DNA of 64,000 nucleotides from Dyella choica (GTDB lineage Bacteria > Pseudomonadota > Gammaproteobacteria > Xanthomonadales > Rhodanobacteraceae): the NCBI RefSeq assembly GCF_003977665.1, contig NZ_RYYV01000021.1, forward strand, positions 1 through 64,000, read 5' to 3'. The translations under genes and the position numbers were made by a program. Of this stretch, positions 26,825 to 36,799 are shown in pieces. A model generated the notes under the pieces. The model was not told where the DNA came from. It saw only the letters and a program-made list of their open reading frames with translations, and did not search any database. Position 1 is the first letter of the stretch. The number at the start of each line of letters is the position of its first letter.

Positions 26825-27232
26825 TTAGCGAGTTTTAGCTTTGGCTTTGGACTTGTTCAGCGTCACGGCAGCGCGAATGAGCGTTTTCAACGCCTTCTCA
26901 TTGATCTTCCCGCCCTCGTGGAAGTCGATGGCACGTCGCATGTTCCCGTCAAGGCTGGAGTTGAAAAGACTCGCAGGATCCTCCAGCGACGCACCTTTGG
27001 CGAAGGTCATCTTCACGTGGCTCTTGTAAGTCTCGCCAGTGCAAATTATGCCGTCGTGCGACCACGTTGGCACTCCACGCCACTTCCACTCCTCGACCAC
27101 TTCCGGATCCGCTTCCTTGACCAGGGCGCGCAGCTGAGCGAGCAGCTTGCCGCGCCAGTCGCCCAGCTCCTTGACCCGTGCATCGATCAGTTGCGAAGGA
27201 GATGGGCCTTGCTGTGATTCGATCTTGCTCAT
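26825..27232 (-). CDS. DUF1801 (YdhG-like) domain protein
   Basis: A 135-aa cytoplasmic protein. VVEEWKWRGVPTWSHDGIICTGETYKSHVKMTFAKGASLEDP is the family core, and the C-terminus is Lys-rich (NKSKAKAKTR). Biochemical role is unknown in the family. Start at MSKIESQQG; a 14-codon upstream extension is less likely. Confidence 0.85.
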   Translation of the reverse strand: MSKIESQQGPSPSQLIDARVKELGDWRGKLLAQLRALVKEADPEVVEEWKWRGVPTWSHDGIICTGETYKSHVKMTFAKGASLEDPASLFNSSLDGNMRRAIDFHEGGKINEKALKTLIRAAVTLNKSKAKAKTR

Positions 27233-27324
27233 TTCGGTTTCCTTAGCTTGGCCTTGCGACTTCGATAAGAGCACAGGAGGCTTGCTCCTGAACGAGGAAT
27301 ATATCCGGTTTATGGCTTATCGCC

Positions 27325-28731
27325 TCACTTCCCATCGCTGGCTCGATCGGCCCAATACTTGGCTTGATCGGCATCCTTAGACACACCAAACCCCAGGCGG
27401 CACAGCTTGGACATGGTCAATTGCGCGGACGTATGCCCCTGCTCGGCCGCCTGGCGATACCAATGCGCCGCCTCTTGTGTATCCATCAATGCACCTCTTC
27501 CGCCGTACAGGCATTCCCCCAGTTCATATTGCGCATGCGCATGTCCTTGCTCGGCCGCCTTGCGCATCCACCAAACCGATAGATTGCGGTTTCGGACAAC
27601 GCCTTCGGCGCGCATATACACACGCCCAAGAAGATATTGCGCATCACTATTCCCGGCATCCGCCGCACGTTCCAACTCGTCCAGACTCCGGATCGGCTGC
27701 TGCACCGGCAACACCTTGGAGCGCGAGACTAACTTGAACTTGCTGGCTGCCGCCAATGGAGTGACCCAAGAACAGGAGGCGTCCTTATAGGACACTCCAT
27801 CCGGTGTCCAGCGGCCCTTTCCATCAGAAACCAGCATAAAATTGTTGACGACAGCGAGGCGACCGTCTTCGAGGCGCACGCAATCGCCCTCAAGGATCTC
27901 TTCACCTTCCTCGTAATACGCTTTCTCTTCTGTAGTGCGCTCAGGTTCGCAGCGCTGGGAAGCAGGATCCGCCGCCGGCTCATCCTTGGCAGACCAATGG
28001 AAAGGAAGCAGCACACTGCCCGGAATGGGCAGCGGACCACCTGCTTCCAGCGCATTGCTGATGACACTCCAGCCAGATTTGTCGTGCCAGTATTTGGCGC
28101 ACTCCCCAGCAAGATAATCGGCATAGCTTCGCGTCCCTTCTTCGTCGAGCATGCTGAAGCTGGGTTCGGAAGGAACCGCCACCTCGGCTTCATGCGCCTC
28201 CGGCAGCATGCCAGGGGGCAGCAACGGCCGCATCCACGCAAGCCCGCTATCGACACGCTCCAGTTGCAGCGCCTCTCCAAACCACTCCAGTACAGAGTCC
28301 GTGCCGCTGGATTCACCATGCAGGCTACGTTCGTGTTCGTACATGAAGCCGGAAAGAGCGTGATGGCCCTTGCCATCGGTTTCGAGATGGACGGTACCGT
28401 AATCGCCATGGTTGGAAGTGTGATAGAGAAAACCCGGCGCCCCTAGCGACTGGCACAAGCTGACGAATCGAATCGGTTGATCGGGTGCCGGACGCCTGCA
28501 AAGGAAATTCCAAGGCCAGGCGACGACTAGGCTCCACCCTTCCCGTCCTGGTAGTACCGCAAAAGCGCCATAGCCAAGATGCTGCTCCCCCGGGGAACGA
28601 ACCCTGCCGGGCCGACGCTCGATCAATCGCATGCCTTCCCGCTCGCAAAGCTCTCCCATGGCGGCCGCTATGGTCTGCACCTGCCCGCTGGCGATATAGG
28701 CCGCAATTTCGAAGAAGTCCCCTTCCGACAT
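27325..28731 (-). CDS. Sel1-repeat protein with uncharacterised N-terminal region
   Basis: A 468-aa protein with no signal peptide. Residues about 1-340 are a Trp/acid-rich region with no recognised family (MSEGDFFEIAAYIASGQ; a Cys-containing SWSV-like segment). Residues about 355-465 hold three Sel1 helical repeats (AADAGNSDAQYLLGRVYM, AAEQGHAHAQYELGECLY, AAEQGHTSAQLTMSKLCR), which bind proteins. Start at 28731 because GGAG lies 9 bp upstream. Possibly an interaction scaffold or toxin-related protein; function unknown. Confidence 0.8.
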   Translation of the reverse strand: MSEGDFFEIAAYIASGQVQTIAAAMGELCEREGMRLIERRPGRVRSPGEQHLGYGAFAVLPGREGWSLVVAWPWNFLCRRPAPDQPIRFVSLCQSLGAPGFLYHTSNHGDYGTVHLETDGKGHHALSGFMYEHERSLHGESSGTDSVLEWFGEALQLERVDSGLAWMRPLLPPGMLPEAHEAEVAVPSEPSFSMLDEEGTRSYADYLAGECAKYWHDKSGWSVISNALEAGGPLPIPGSVLLPFHWSAKDEPAADPASQRCEPERTTEEKAYYEEGEEILEGDCVRLEDGRLAVVNNFMLVSDGKGRWTPDGVSYKDASCSWVTPLAAASKFKLVSRSKVLPVQQPIRSLDELERAADAGNSDAQYLLGRVYMRAEGVVRNRNLSVWWMRKAAEQGHAHAQYELGECLYGGRGALMDTQEAAHWYRQAAEQGHTSAQLTMSKLCRLGFGVSKDADQAKYWADRASDGK

Positions 28732-28737
28732 CCACAC

Positions 28738-29108
28738 CTACTCCCTGTCCTGGTCGGCACGCATGCTGATGCTTGATACCCGCTTTTTGCAAGTCTATCG
28801 ATCGGCGCTCTGTGGCATGAAGACTTAGACAAACGGCCCGAAGGATTGCCCTTTAAAGGGAACCATCTCCGGTTTGACACCTTCGGAACGGCGTAGGCTG
28901 GGATGGCAATCCCAGCACCGCGTGTACCGCGTGTGATGTGCATGGCAATGCTGGGATTGGCACCCCAGCCTACGCGGAATGGAAGGAACTGTTTGTGCCG
29001 AATTCCATACTGGCCCGCGTCAAATTTTTCTAGACGCCCTGGCCCGTAGATAGCCACTATGCACGATTCCGCCATGCAGCTGCTACGATTTGCAGGAGTG
29101 ACCAACAG
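28738..29108. other. Intergenic region with REP pair
   Basis: Divergent gap between the Sel1 gene and the peptidase gene. It holds promoters for both and the REP pair at 28893-28973. CAGGAG before 29109 is the ribosome-binding site of the peptidase gene. Confidence 0.6.
28893..28973. repeat. REP pair (BIME-like), GTAG-headed
   Basis: GTAGGCTGGGATGGCAATCC and, facing it, a copy ending CACCCCAGCCTAC. The only REP pair in the window that lies in a divergent promoter region rather than at gene ends. Confidence 0.85.
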
Positions 29109-30308
29109 ATGAAACAGATCGGTGGTTTGAACATCGCCCAGGCACGGGCTTCGCTGGCGCCCTGGGCCACGCCCGCGCCCAGGATCAGCACAGCCGAATA
29201 TGTACAACGTATTGAGCGCGCACGCGCTTTGCTGCATGCGCTGGAAATGGATGCAGTACTGATCACCGCTGGCACCTCCCTGCGTTATTTCACCGGCATC
29301 GGCTGGGGTGCCTCCGAACGCCTGGTGGCCATGCTGCTGACGCGCCGCGGCGACCCCATCATCATCTGTCCGACCTTCGAGGTCGGCTCGCTTTCGCATG
29401 AATTGCGCATCCAGGCTGATGTCCGCCTGTGGGACGAGCACGAAAACCCGCAACAGCTCGTGCTTATGGCCTTGCGTGAGCGCGGCGCAGGCAATCTGGC
29501 GCTGGATCCGGCCGCACCCTATGTCGTGAGCGAACGCCTACGCGCCGTACTTGATGGCAAGCCGCTGGTCGACGCCAGCGCTCTCGTCGACGGCTGCCGC
29601 ATGGGCAAATCGCCGGCCGAACTTGCGCTGATGAAACAGGTCACCGCCATGACCCTGCAAGTGCATCGCCTGGCCGCCGGCATCCTGCACGAGGGCATTC
29701 GCCGCAGCGAGATCATTCGATTTATCGACGAGGCCCATCGCGCCATGGGCGCGGACAACGGTTCCACCTTCTGCATCGTGCAGTTTGGCCAGGCCACGGC
29801 CTATCCGCACGGCATCCCCGGCGATCAGGCGCTGGCGCAGAACGACATCGTGCTGATCGATACCGGCTGCACGGTGCAGGGCTATCACTCGGATATCACT
29901 CGCACTTACGTGTTTGGCCAGGCCAACGACGAACAGCGTCGAATCTGGGATCTGGAACAAGCCGCGCAACAGGCCGCTTTCGATGCGATACGCCCCGGCG
30001 TGCGCTGCGAAGAGGCCGACCACGCTGCCCGTGCAGTAGTTGAACGCGCAGGGTTGGGGCCGGACTACCGCCTGCCCGGCATCCCTCATCGCACCGGACA
30101 CGGCTGCGGCATGAGCATCCACGAATCGCCTTATCTGGTGCGCGGCGACGGCACCGCCCTGCAGCCCGGCATGTGTTGCAGCAATGAGCCGATGATCGTG
30201 GTACCGGACCGTTTCGGCGTGCGCCTGGAAGATCATTTCTACGTCACGGAAGAGGGCGCCGCCTGGTTTACCCCGCCCTCGCCCGCCATCGATCAGCCTT
30301 TCGCCTGA
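29109..30308 (+). CDS. M24 family metallopeptidase (Xaa-Pro dipeptidase-like)
   Basis: A 399-aa cytoplasmic enzyme that likely cleaves Xaa-Pro dipeptides or related substrates. The creatinase-like N-terminal domain (residues 30-155) precedes the pita-bread domain. All five metal ligands are visible: Asp in VLIDTGC, Asp in HSDITRT, His in RTGHGCGMSIHE, Glu in CSNEPM and Glu in RLEDHF. Some M24 members act on creatine or ectoine derivatives, so the substrate is not certain. Confidence 0.9.
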   Translation: MKQIGGLNIAQARASLAPWATPAPRISTAEYVQRIERARALLHALEMDAVLITAGTSLRYFTGIGWGASERLVAMLLTRRGDPIIICPTFEVGSLSHELRIQADVRLWDEHENPQQLVLMALRERGAGNLALDPAAPYVVSERLRAVLDGKPLVDASALVDGCRMGKSPAELALMKQVTAMTLQVHRLAAGILHEGIRRSEIIRFIDEAHRAMGADNGSTFCIVQFGQATAYPHGIPGDQALAQNDIVLIDTGCTVQGYHSDITRTYVFGQANDEQRRIWDLEQAAQQAAFDAIRPGVRCEEADHAARAVVERAGLGPDYRLPGIPHRTGHGCGMSIHESPYLVRGDGTALQPGMCCSNEPMIVVPDRFGVRLEDHFYVTEEGAAWFTPPSPAIDQPFA

Positions 30309-30498
30309 TCTCGCCTGCGCAAGGATGCGCCCGGCGGTTTGACATGGTTCAAAATCAGCCGCTATCGTTCGCCCGCGGTACAAGCCGCTACCGGACCCGC
30401 GGAAAGGGTTGAACCCACTTGTTCGCTAGCCAATCCGGCACAACCTTTGTGCAGCCGAGTTTGCGGGTCATCGGCGCTTTCTGCACGGAGGTTTTCGT

Positions 30499-32151
30499 AT
30501 GAAGCGGCTTCCCGAGCGCCCGCAGCTGGACCATCTGAAGAAACAGGCCAAGGATCTGCTTGCGCAGTACCAGCAAGGCGATCCGGTTGCGTTCGCACGA
30601 TTTCGCGCATGCGTGCCGACAGCCGCCGGCAAGGACGATCAAGCCATGACCGAGCTCGGCTTGCGCCTGCACGATGCGCAGTCGTGCCTCGCACGCGAAT
30701 ACGCGTTCCCGTCGTGGACCGAACTGAAGCATTTCGTCCTGGCACAAAACGCGCGATCGATGGATCGTACCGAATCGATTCGTAACTGGTTGCGCCTGGT
30801 CTATGCCGGTGACATCAGCGGCGGCATGCACCGGGCCAGCCCTGCGGCCGCGGCGCGCATGCTGGCGGAAAGCTCGACGCTAACCGCCCACGACCCTTAT
30901 CTGGCTTGTGCGGCCGGTGAACTGGCGACACTGCAAAAGATGCATAGCCAGGATCCGGCCTGGATTCATCGACCGGGCGGCCCCCTGCAATTGCCGCCGC
31001 TGGTGGCAGTAAGCCATTCGAGCCTGCTGCGGCTGCCCGAGTTCGCCGAACGCCTGCGAGCATGCGTCAGCTTTCTGCTAGCCGCCGGCGCCGATCCCAA
31101 CCAGACCGTCGCCAATCGCTGGGGACATGACGCGCTGGATCAGGTGTCCACGGCGGAGCCGCTTTCGGCCTTGTATGGCGCAGCCGGTCAAAATCACGAC
31201 CCGGCACTGACCCGTCTGCTGCTCGATGCCGGCGCCGATCCCAACGATGGCGAATCGCTCTATCACTCGCTGGAAAATCCAGCCTGCACACGCCTGCTGC
31301 TTGCCGCGGGTGCGCGCATTGCCGGCTCGAACGCAATCTATCGCGTGCTGGACATGGACAATCTCGAAACGCTGCAACTGCTGCTGGTGGCTGGCGGCGA
31401 TCCGAACGAGCCGGCCGCCAGCAGGCCCACCTCCGACTGGGGCACGCCGTTGTTATGGGCGATTCGCCGACGTCGGTCCACCGCCCATGTCCAGGCATTG
31501 CTCGCCGCCGGCGCCGATCCGGCAGCTCGCACACCCGAAGGCATCAGCGCTTACGTATTGGCGTTGCGTTTTGGCCTCGCGGAGGTCGCCGCACTGCTGC
31601 GTCAAACCGAAAACAGCGCGTCGCTTTCGACGTGCGAACGCTTCGTCGCAGCCTGCTCCGCCAACGATGTCGCTACGGTACGTCGGTTGCTATCCGAACA
31701 GCCACACCTGTTACGGACCCTGTCCGACATGCAACTGCGTTTGCTGCCAGAGCTGGCGGCACAGGGCTGTAACGAAGCCGTGGAACTCATGGTAAAACTG
31801 GGCTGGCCTATTGCTGTGCGTGGCGGGGACTGGAATGCCTCGGCGTTGAATCACGCCGTGTTCCGCGGCGACGCCGAACTCGCCCGCTTTCTGCTCGAAC
31901 ACGGCGCCAGTTGGCAGGAGCAACATGGGTTCGGCGACAATGTTTGCGGAACCCTGGCCTGGGCCTCGACCAACCTGCCCGAAGGCGTCGGCGACTGGCT
32001 GGGCTGCGTTGCGGCCTTGCGCGCCCATGGCATGCCGGCAGCCGCCGCAGATCCCTCAGGCCGGGATGGAGTGATGGTCGCGGGCCGGTCTTACTGGTTT
32101 TCCGATGAGGTGACAGACTTTCTGCTTGGTCCACCCCATGAAACTGCCTAG
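30499..32151 (+). CDS. Ankyrin-repeat protein
   Basis: A 550-aa cytoplasmic protein. The N-terminal region (PERPQLDHLKKQAKDLLAQY, EYAFPSWTELKHFV) is the conserved cap of a bacterial ankyrin family. Ankyrin repeats follow from about residue 180 (LLAAGADPNQTV, LLDAGADPNDGE, LLVAGGDPNEPA, LLAAGADPAART) and later (FLLEHGASWQEQ). Probably a protein-binding scaffold; partner unknown. GGAGG lies 7 bp before the ATG. The next gene begins 11 bp after the stop. Confidence 0.9.
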   Translation: MKRLPERPQLDHLKKQAKDLLAQYQQGDPVAFARFRACVPTAAGKDDQAMTELGLRLHDAQSCLAREYAFPSWTELKHFVLAQNARSMDRTESIRNWLRLVYAGDISGGMHRASPAAAARMLAESSTLTAHDPYLACAAGELATLQKMHSQDPAWIHRPGGPLQLPPLVAVSHSSLLRLPEFAERLRACVSFLLAAGADPNQTVANRWGHDALDQVSTAEPLSALYGAAGQNHDPALTRLLLDAGADPNDGESLYHSLENPACTRLLLAAGARIAGSNAIYRVLDMDNLETLQLLLVAGGDPNEPAASRPTSDWGTPLLWAIRRRRSTAHVQALLAAGADPAARTPEGISAYVLALRFGLAEVAALLRQTENSASLSTCERFVAACSANDVATVRRLLSEQPHLLRTLSDMQLRLLPELAAQGCNEAVELMVKLGWPIAVRGGDWNASALNHAVFRGDAELARFLLEHGASWQEQHGFGDNVCGTLAWASTNLPEGVGDWLGCVAALRAHGMPAAAADPSGRDGVMVAGRSYWFSDEVTDFLLGPPHETA

Positions 32152-32161
32152 GAAAGTAGCC

Positions 32162-33190
32162 ATGACTCAGCGCCACGTTCATTGCAAGCCGGCGTTACCG
32201 GCAATGGCCGCACTTCTGCTATTCATGTCACAAGTGGCCTGCAGCGAAACCGCCAAGGGCCATTTGCCGTTGACTACGGTGGCCGATGCACCCCTGACCG
32301 GCCGAACTACACGCTGGGACTACGCCAGCCTTGATCCGGTCGCCCACCGCTTGTACCTGGCGCATCTGGGGGACAGCGTGGTTACTGTTTTCGACACGCA
32401 GGAGCGCAAAGTCATCGCAGACGTGACCAACGCCAGCCACGTGCATGGCGTGCTGTTCGTACCGGAGCTACGCCGCGTCTACGCTTCGGCCACCGGCACC
32501 GATGAAGTGGTGGCGATGGATCCAGCCAGCTTGAAGATCACGGCACGCGTGCCGGCGGGCGATTATCCCGATGGCATGGCCTACGCTCCCGAGGTACACA
32601 AGCTCTATGTGTCCGATGAGCACGGTGGTACCGATACAGTGATCGATGTGCGCACGAATACGCGCGTGGCCACGATCGCGCTGGGTGGCGAAGTAGGCAA
32701 TACTCAATATGACCCGGTGTCCAGGCACATTTTTGCGAACGTACAGACCCGTAAGCAGCTGGTGGAGATTGATCCGGCCACCGACAAGGTGATCGGCCGG
32801 ATCGACCTGCCGGATGCGGAGGGCAACCATGGACTCTATATTGATCCGTCCACGCGGCTTGCCTTCATTGCCTGCGAGGACAATAACAAGCTGATCGTGC
32901 TGGATCTTGCCACGCGGCGCGTCTTGTCGACCTTCGATGTGGCCAAGGACCCCGATGTGCTGGCCTTCGACCGTACCCTTGGCTGGCTCTACGTCGCGGG
33001 TGAATCCGGCGAGGTTTCCGTGTTCCATGTCCAAGGCCACTCGATCAGTCCATTAGGTACCGCAATGCTAGGCCCCGATGCCCACGTCGTCGCCGTGGAC
33101 GAGGCCACCCATCGGGGCTATTTTCCGCTCAAGTCCGTAGCTGGCAAACCTCTGCTGCGAATCACCGAACCCAGCAAAACTGCACCCTGA
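32162..33190 (+). CDS. YVTN/NHL-type beta-propeller lipoprotein or secreted protein
   Basis: About 342 aa from MTQRHVHCKP. The signal sequence MAALLLFMSQVACSE resembles a lipobox (VACS). Seven-bladed propeller repeats follow (YLAHLGDSVVTVFDTQERKVI, VYASATGTDEVVAMDPAS, LYVSDEHGGTDTVIDVRT, FANVQTRKQLVEIDPATDKV). Function unknown; such proteins bind ligands in the periplasm or at the surface. Start at 32162 with AGGAAAG upstream rather than 36 bp earlier inside the ankyrin gene. Confidence 0.85.
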   Translation: MTQRHVHCKPALPAMAALLLFMSQVACSETAKGHLPLTTVADAPLTGRTTRWDYASLDPVAHRLYLAHLGDSVVTVFDTQERKVIADVTNASHVHGVLFVPELRRVYASATGTDEVVAMDPASLKITARVPAGDYPDGMAYAPEVHKLYVSDEHGGTDTVIDVRTNTRVATIALGGEVGNTQYDPVSRHIFANVQTRKQLVEIDPATDKVIGRIDLPDAEGNHGLYIDPSTRLAFIACEDNNKLIVLDLATRRVLSTFDVAKDPDVLAFDRTLGWLYVAGESGEVSVFHVQGHSISPLGTAMLGPDAHVVAVDEATHRGYFPLKSVAGKPLLRITEPSKTAP

Positions 33191-33202
33191 TTAGGTCCAT
33201 CC

Positions 33203-33553
33203 ATGCCCTGGATCATTACCAAGTACGTGATCACCGCCGCGATCGTGGTCGCCGTGTCGGAAGTAGCCAAGCGCAGCGATCGCCTGGGCGCGCTGCTGGC
33301 GTCGCTGCCGCTGGTCACACTGTTGGCCTTGACCTGGCTGCATGTCGAGAAGCAACCCGCGTCGAAGATCACCAACCATGCCTGGTATACGTTCTGGTAT
33401 GTGGTCCCCACGCTGCCGATGTTCCTGGCGTTTCCGTACCTGTTCACCCGTTTCGGCTTCTGGCCCGCGCTAGGGCTGAGTGCGTTGATCACCATGGTTT
33501 CATTCGTGCTGTTTGCCTGGGCGATCAAACCGTTCGGCATCAAGCTGCTCTAG
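33203..33553 (+). CDS. DUF3147 family inner-membrane protein
   Basis: A 116-aa protein with four membrane segments (IITKYVITAAIVVAVSEVAK, LGALLASLPLVTLLALTWLH, AWYTFWYVVPTLPMFLAFPY, LGLSALITMVSFVLFAWAI). Matches the DUF3147 pattern. Function unknown. It starts 12 bp after the propeller gene and is probably co-transcribed. Confidence 0.85.
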   Translation: MPWIITKYVITAAIVVAVSEVAKRSDRLGALLASLPLVTLLALTWLHVEKQPASKITNHAWYTFWYVVPTLPMFLAFPYLFTRFGFWPALGLSALITMVSFVLFAWAIKPFGIKLL

Positions 33554-33603
33554 CCGCCCCTCAAGCTTAATTCGATATGACGACTGCTATGGAAAGGCTT
33601 TCG

Positions 33604-34488
33604 ATGAATGTGGGCATGACCGGTGACCTCATCCCTTTTCGACTCGTCGCTGCCGACGGCTACGTTTTGGGTGCGACTCGTTTCCCGGCCGCGCAGCCTC
33701 TGCGTGGCCGCCTGGTTGTTGCAGGGGCAACCGCCGTTCCACAGGGCTTCTATCGTCGCTTCGCTCAATTCGCCAGCGCATGCGGGTTCGAAACCCTGAC
33801 ATTCGACTACCGCGGCATCGGCCAATCCAAGCCGTCGACCTTGAAAGGCTTTCAGGCGTCGTTTTTGGATTGGGCCAGGCTTGATCTGGCGGGCGCCGTA
33901 TACGCCATGGCCGCGCATGACGTTCCGCTCTACCTGGTCGGCCATTCTTTCGGTGGCCATGCGTTCGGGCTGCTGCCCAATCACCACCAGGTCGCAGGTC
34001 TTTACGTGTTTGGCATCAGCGCCGGCTGGCATGGCTGGATGCCTGTAGGCGAGCGTTTACTGGTACTTCTGATGTGGAACCTGGTGTTTCCACCGCTGGT
34101 GTGGTGGAAAGGCTACTGTCCCTGGCAGATACTGGGTATGGGCGAGGACATCCCCCTGGATGTTTACCGGCAATGGCGCCGCTGGTGTCGTTATCCGCAC
34201 TATTTCTTTGACGACCCTGCCATGCCGGACATGGCCACAACCTACGCCACCGTCCATGCCCCGATCATGGCAGCCAATGCACTCGATGACGGATGGGCGC
34301 TCCCCGCTTCACGCGATGCCTTTGTTCGCCATTACACGAACGCCCCTGTCGATACACAGGACCTTGATCCTGTACCACTGGGAGGAAAGCTCGGTCATAT
34401 GGGCTATTTTCGGGCAAACGCAGAACCTTTATGGACCCAAGCCCTGACCTGGTTCACGCAACTGCGCCACAACAGGAAGCCGGCATAA
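33604..34488 (+). CDS. Alpha/beta-hydrolase
   Basis: A 294-aa soluble hydrolase. TFDYRGIGQSKPS precedes the nucleophile elbow GHSFGGHA (Ser near residue 118). The final His is probably LGHMGYF near the C-terminus, and the acid is likely the Asp of ANALDDGWA. The start at 33604 has GGAAAGG 6 bp upstream. Resembles YheT/serine-hydrolase-like proteins (KxFP motif absent); substrate unknown. Confidence 0.85.
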   Translation: MNVGMTGDLIPFRLVAADGYVLGATRFPAAQPLRGRLVVAGATAVPQGFYRRFAQFASACGFETLTFDYRGIGQSKPSTLKGFQASFLDWARLDLAGAVYAMAAHDVPLYLVGHSFGGHAFGLLPNHHQVAGLYVFGISAGWHGWMPVGERLLVLLMWNLVFPPLVWWKGYCPWQILGMGEDIPLDVYRQWRRWCRYPHYFFDDPAMPDMATTYATVHAPIMAANALDDGWALPASRDAFVRHYTNAPVDTQDLDPVPLGGKLGHMGYFRANAEPLWTQALTWFTQLRHNRKPA

Positions 34489-34572
34489 TCCCTCCGTTAT
34501 TGCGCACGACACACCTTGCGAACCTCCGGGAGGTCACGCCGGTTATGCGGCATAGTTCAAAGCCTCCCCAGT

Positions 34573-35772
34573 TCAATCGGCGGCTTGCATCGTATCCGTG
34601 GCGAAGTCTTGAGCGACGCCCTCCGCCATGAAGTGGCTTTGCGCGAAACGTCGACGCAACCATCGATTCAATGGATCACCACAGAACCGGGCAGTGACCC
34701 ACGCCAGCATGGCCGACAACACGAAAAATACGGCAAGCAGCGGCAGTTTGCGCTCTACCGTCATGGCCGCCCTCGGCACCAGCTCCGCCATGATACCCAG
34801 CACCACGATGTGAAACAGATACAGTTCGTAGCTGTGCGCACCCAGCCATGCCAAGGGGCCTCCCAGCAAACGGGAAGAGTGGCCGGTCGGCAGCCGGGAT
34901 ACGGCCATGAGAAACAGCGCCGTTGCGATACCCAGGAAGGTGGCTCCAAGCGACTCATGGCCCTGGATGCCTTGCATGTAGATCCAAGCCATCGCAATGC
35001 AGGCCAGCACGGCAACAATCCGCCGTAGCGGGTTGAGCCACTGCAGTTTCCTTGCGATGACCGCCGCCAGGCATCCGTAGACCAGCATATCGACACAGGC
35101 GACGTTGCCGTACATGAAAAACAGCTCGTCGTCCTGGTGCAGGTGGCGATAGATCGGCGCGACAAGCATGCAAAGACCTGCCAGCGCAAGCAATTGCCAG
35201 CGTCGGCGCGCAACCACCAGCACCAACGGGAACAGCAAATAGAACACTTCTTCCACGGACAGCGACCAGTAGATGTTCATCGCGTAGTTGAAGTAGCCCA
35301 CCCCTTCCATAAGGATGTTGTGCCAGAAGGTAAGCACCGACAGATTTGCGACCAGGAAGAAGCCGTTGCCCAGGTTCGCATCACGATGGACGTTGGAGAA
35401 ATGGGAAAGCCCGGCCAGGCCCAACGCGGTAATCACCACCAAGGCGAGAACGACCAGCGGGTACAGCCTGAAAAAGCGCAGCTTGTAAAAGTGCGAGACA
35501 TCGACATCGGCAAGCGAACCGTACCGAGTGAGGATGTTTGACGTGATCAGGAACCCGGAAATCACGAAAAACATGTCCACGCCGTAGTTGCCGTTGTAGA
35601 AGATGGTCCGCAATGTCGGTATCGAAACCCAGGCTTGCAGGGGGCTGGTCTGAAGATGATAGGCGAGGCTGTAATGCAGCAGCATCACCAGCACAATGGA
35701 GACACCGCGCAAGATGTCGATAAAGATATTGCGTCCAGTATTTTCGGCACGCATCACGGCTAACGAGTTCAT
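34573..35772 (-). CDS. Acyltransferase 3 family integral membrane protein (OafA/YrhL-like)
   Basis: A 399-aa membrane acyltransferase that adds acetyl or other acyl groups to surface sugars or lipids. IFIDILRGVSIVLVMLLHYS holds the conserved Arg-Gly and the catalytic His; about ten membrane segments follow. GYFNYAMNIYWSLSVEEVFYLLFPL is the family's second signature. It could decorate the polysaccharide made by the cluster at 52-64 kb, but that is inference. The ATG at 35772 is the natural family start. Confidence 0.9.
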   Translation of the reverse strand: MNSLAVMRAENTGRNIFIDILRGVSIVLVMLLHYSLAYHLQTSPLQAWVSIPTLRTIFYNGNYGVDMFFVISGFLITSNILTRYGSLADVDVSHFYKLRFFRLYPLVVLALVVITALGLAGLSHFSNVHRDANLGNGFFLVANLSVLTFWHNILMEGVGYFNYAMNIYWSLSVEEVFYLLFPLVLVVARRRWQLLALAGLCMLVAPIYRHLHQDDELFFMYGNVACVDMLVYGCLAAVIARKLQWLNPLRRIVAVLACIAMAWIYMQGIQGHESLGATFLGIATALFLMAVSRLPTGHSSRLLGGPLAWLGAHSYELYLFHIVVLGIMAELVPRAAMTVERKLPLLAVFFVLSAMLAWVTARFCGDPLNRWLRRRFAQSHFMAEGVAQDFATDTMQAAD

Positions 35773-35803
35773 CAGGGGACATCCAGGTCGCTTGCAAAGA
35801 GCA

Positions 35804-35826
35804 GCTGGGATGGCATCCCAGCCTAC
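35804..35826 (-). repeat. Single REP hairpin overlapping DUF4349 stop
   Basis: GTAG on the minus strand, then GCTGGGAT GCC ATCCCAGC. The TAG (complement 35823-35825) is the stop codon of the DUF4349 gene. Confidence 0.85.
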
Positions 35827-36602
35827 ACGGCGTTGCGCTGGCGGGATTTTCGCGTTACCCGGCGCCAGAACCACCACCAAACCAAGGCCAACGGGAAAGC
35901 CAGCAGCAGGAAAGGAAGGCCATAAGCCAACATCTCCAAGGCGTCACGGATGCCCTCATACAACTGGTCGATGGAATCGCTCAGAGAAACACCTAGATGA
36001 TGGCCGCGTGTCTCGTCGGTGAAATCCATCTGCAGCAGATTCGTGTCGATACGTCTTTGCTGCTGCGCCGCGACGTTTTGAAAATTTTCACGGTCCACTT
36101 GTATCTGCGCGCGCTCATGACTGAGCGCGATGAGATCGCTCGTGGAAATATCCTTGCGCTGTGCAAGCTGCTCCACTTGCGCGGAGTAGATTTCCAACTG
36201 CTTCAGTTTCCGTTCGTTGTCGTTGACCGCGTCGGCCAGATCTTCTGCCCGCGTCTGCCGCGACGCCAGCTTGCCATCCTGGCTGGCCATGCCTGTGAGT
36301 GGCTCGACGCCCGCAGGCACCACACGCACCGTCAGCGAACCGTTGTGCTCGCTTTGCTCGATGTTCAATACATTGCAGGCACCGAAGCGTGCCGACTCGC
36401 AAGCTTCGCGCAAGGCGGCCATGCGCGGCGCAAGCTGCCCTTCCTGCAATTCGATGCGCAGGTGATGCTCATAAGCCAGCTTGGCTCCTGCCTTCGCCGA
36501 TTCACCGGCAACCGGCAAAGGCTTGGCCTCCTGCTTCTTCGAACAAGCTGTCGCCAACAGGGCCAGCGTTACTACCAGCATCCAACGCATTGCTGTGCGC
36601 AT
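35823..36602 (-). CDS. DUF4349 lipoprotein with C-terminal membrane segment
   Basis: About 259 aa. Lipoprotein signal LVVTLALLATACSKK with lipobox Cys near residue 20. A long helical coiled-coil region (EDLADAVNDNERKLKQLEIYSAQVEQL; RIDTNLLQMDF) is the DUF4349 signature. A C-terminal membrane segment YGLPFLLLAFPLALVWWWFW is followed by a basic tail. Function unknown; envelope-located. Its last codons abut a REP. Confidence 0.88.
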   Translation of the reverse strand: MRTAMRWMLVVTLALLATACSKKQEAKPLPVAGESAKAGAKLAYEHHLRIELQEGQLAPRMAALREACESARFGACNVLNIEQSEHNGSLTVRVVPAGVEPLTGMASQDGKLASRQTRAEDLADAVNDNERKLKQLEIYSAQVEQLAQRKDISTSDLIALSHERAQIQVDRENFQNVAAQQQRRIDTNLLQMDFTDETRGHHLGVSLSDSIDQLYEGIRDALEMLAYGLPFLLLAFPLALVWWWFWRRVTRKSRQRNAV

Positions 36603-36799
36603 CATCTTCCCTTGCCTTGTAGTGGTTCCCGAAGGCCTGACTGATCTGCCTGAGCGGCATCAGTCCTGCCTTGGCCGGAGCATGTCATGCTGATCCGGCC
36701 GGTGTCCACGGTTCACTTCAGTCCCTTTATAAATCGCTTTCCCGGCCCATGAGTCTTTTCCGCACACGCTCCAGCCCACCAGGTGCGCCCAGGCCGGCG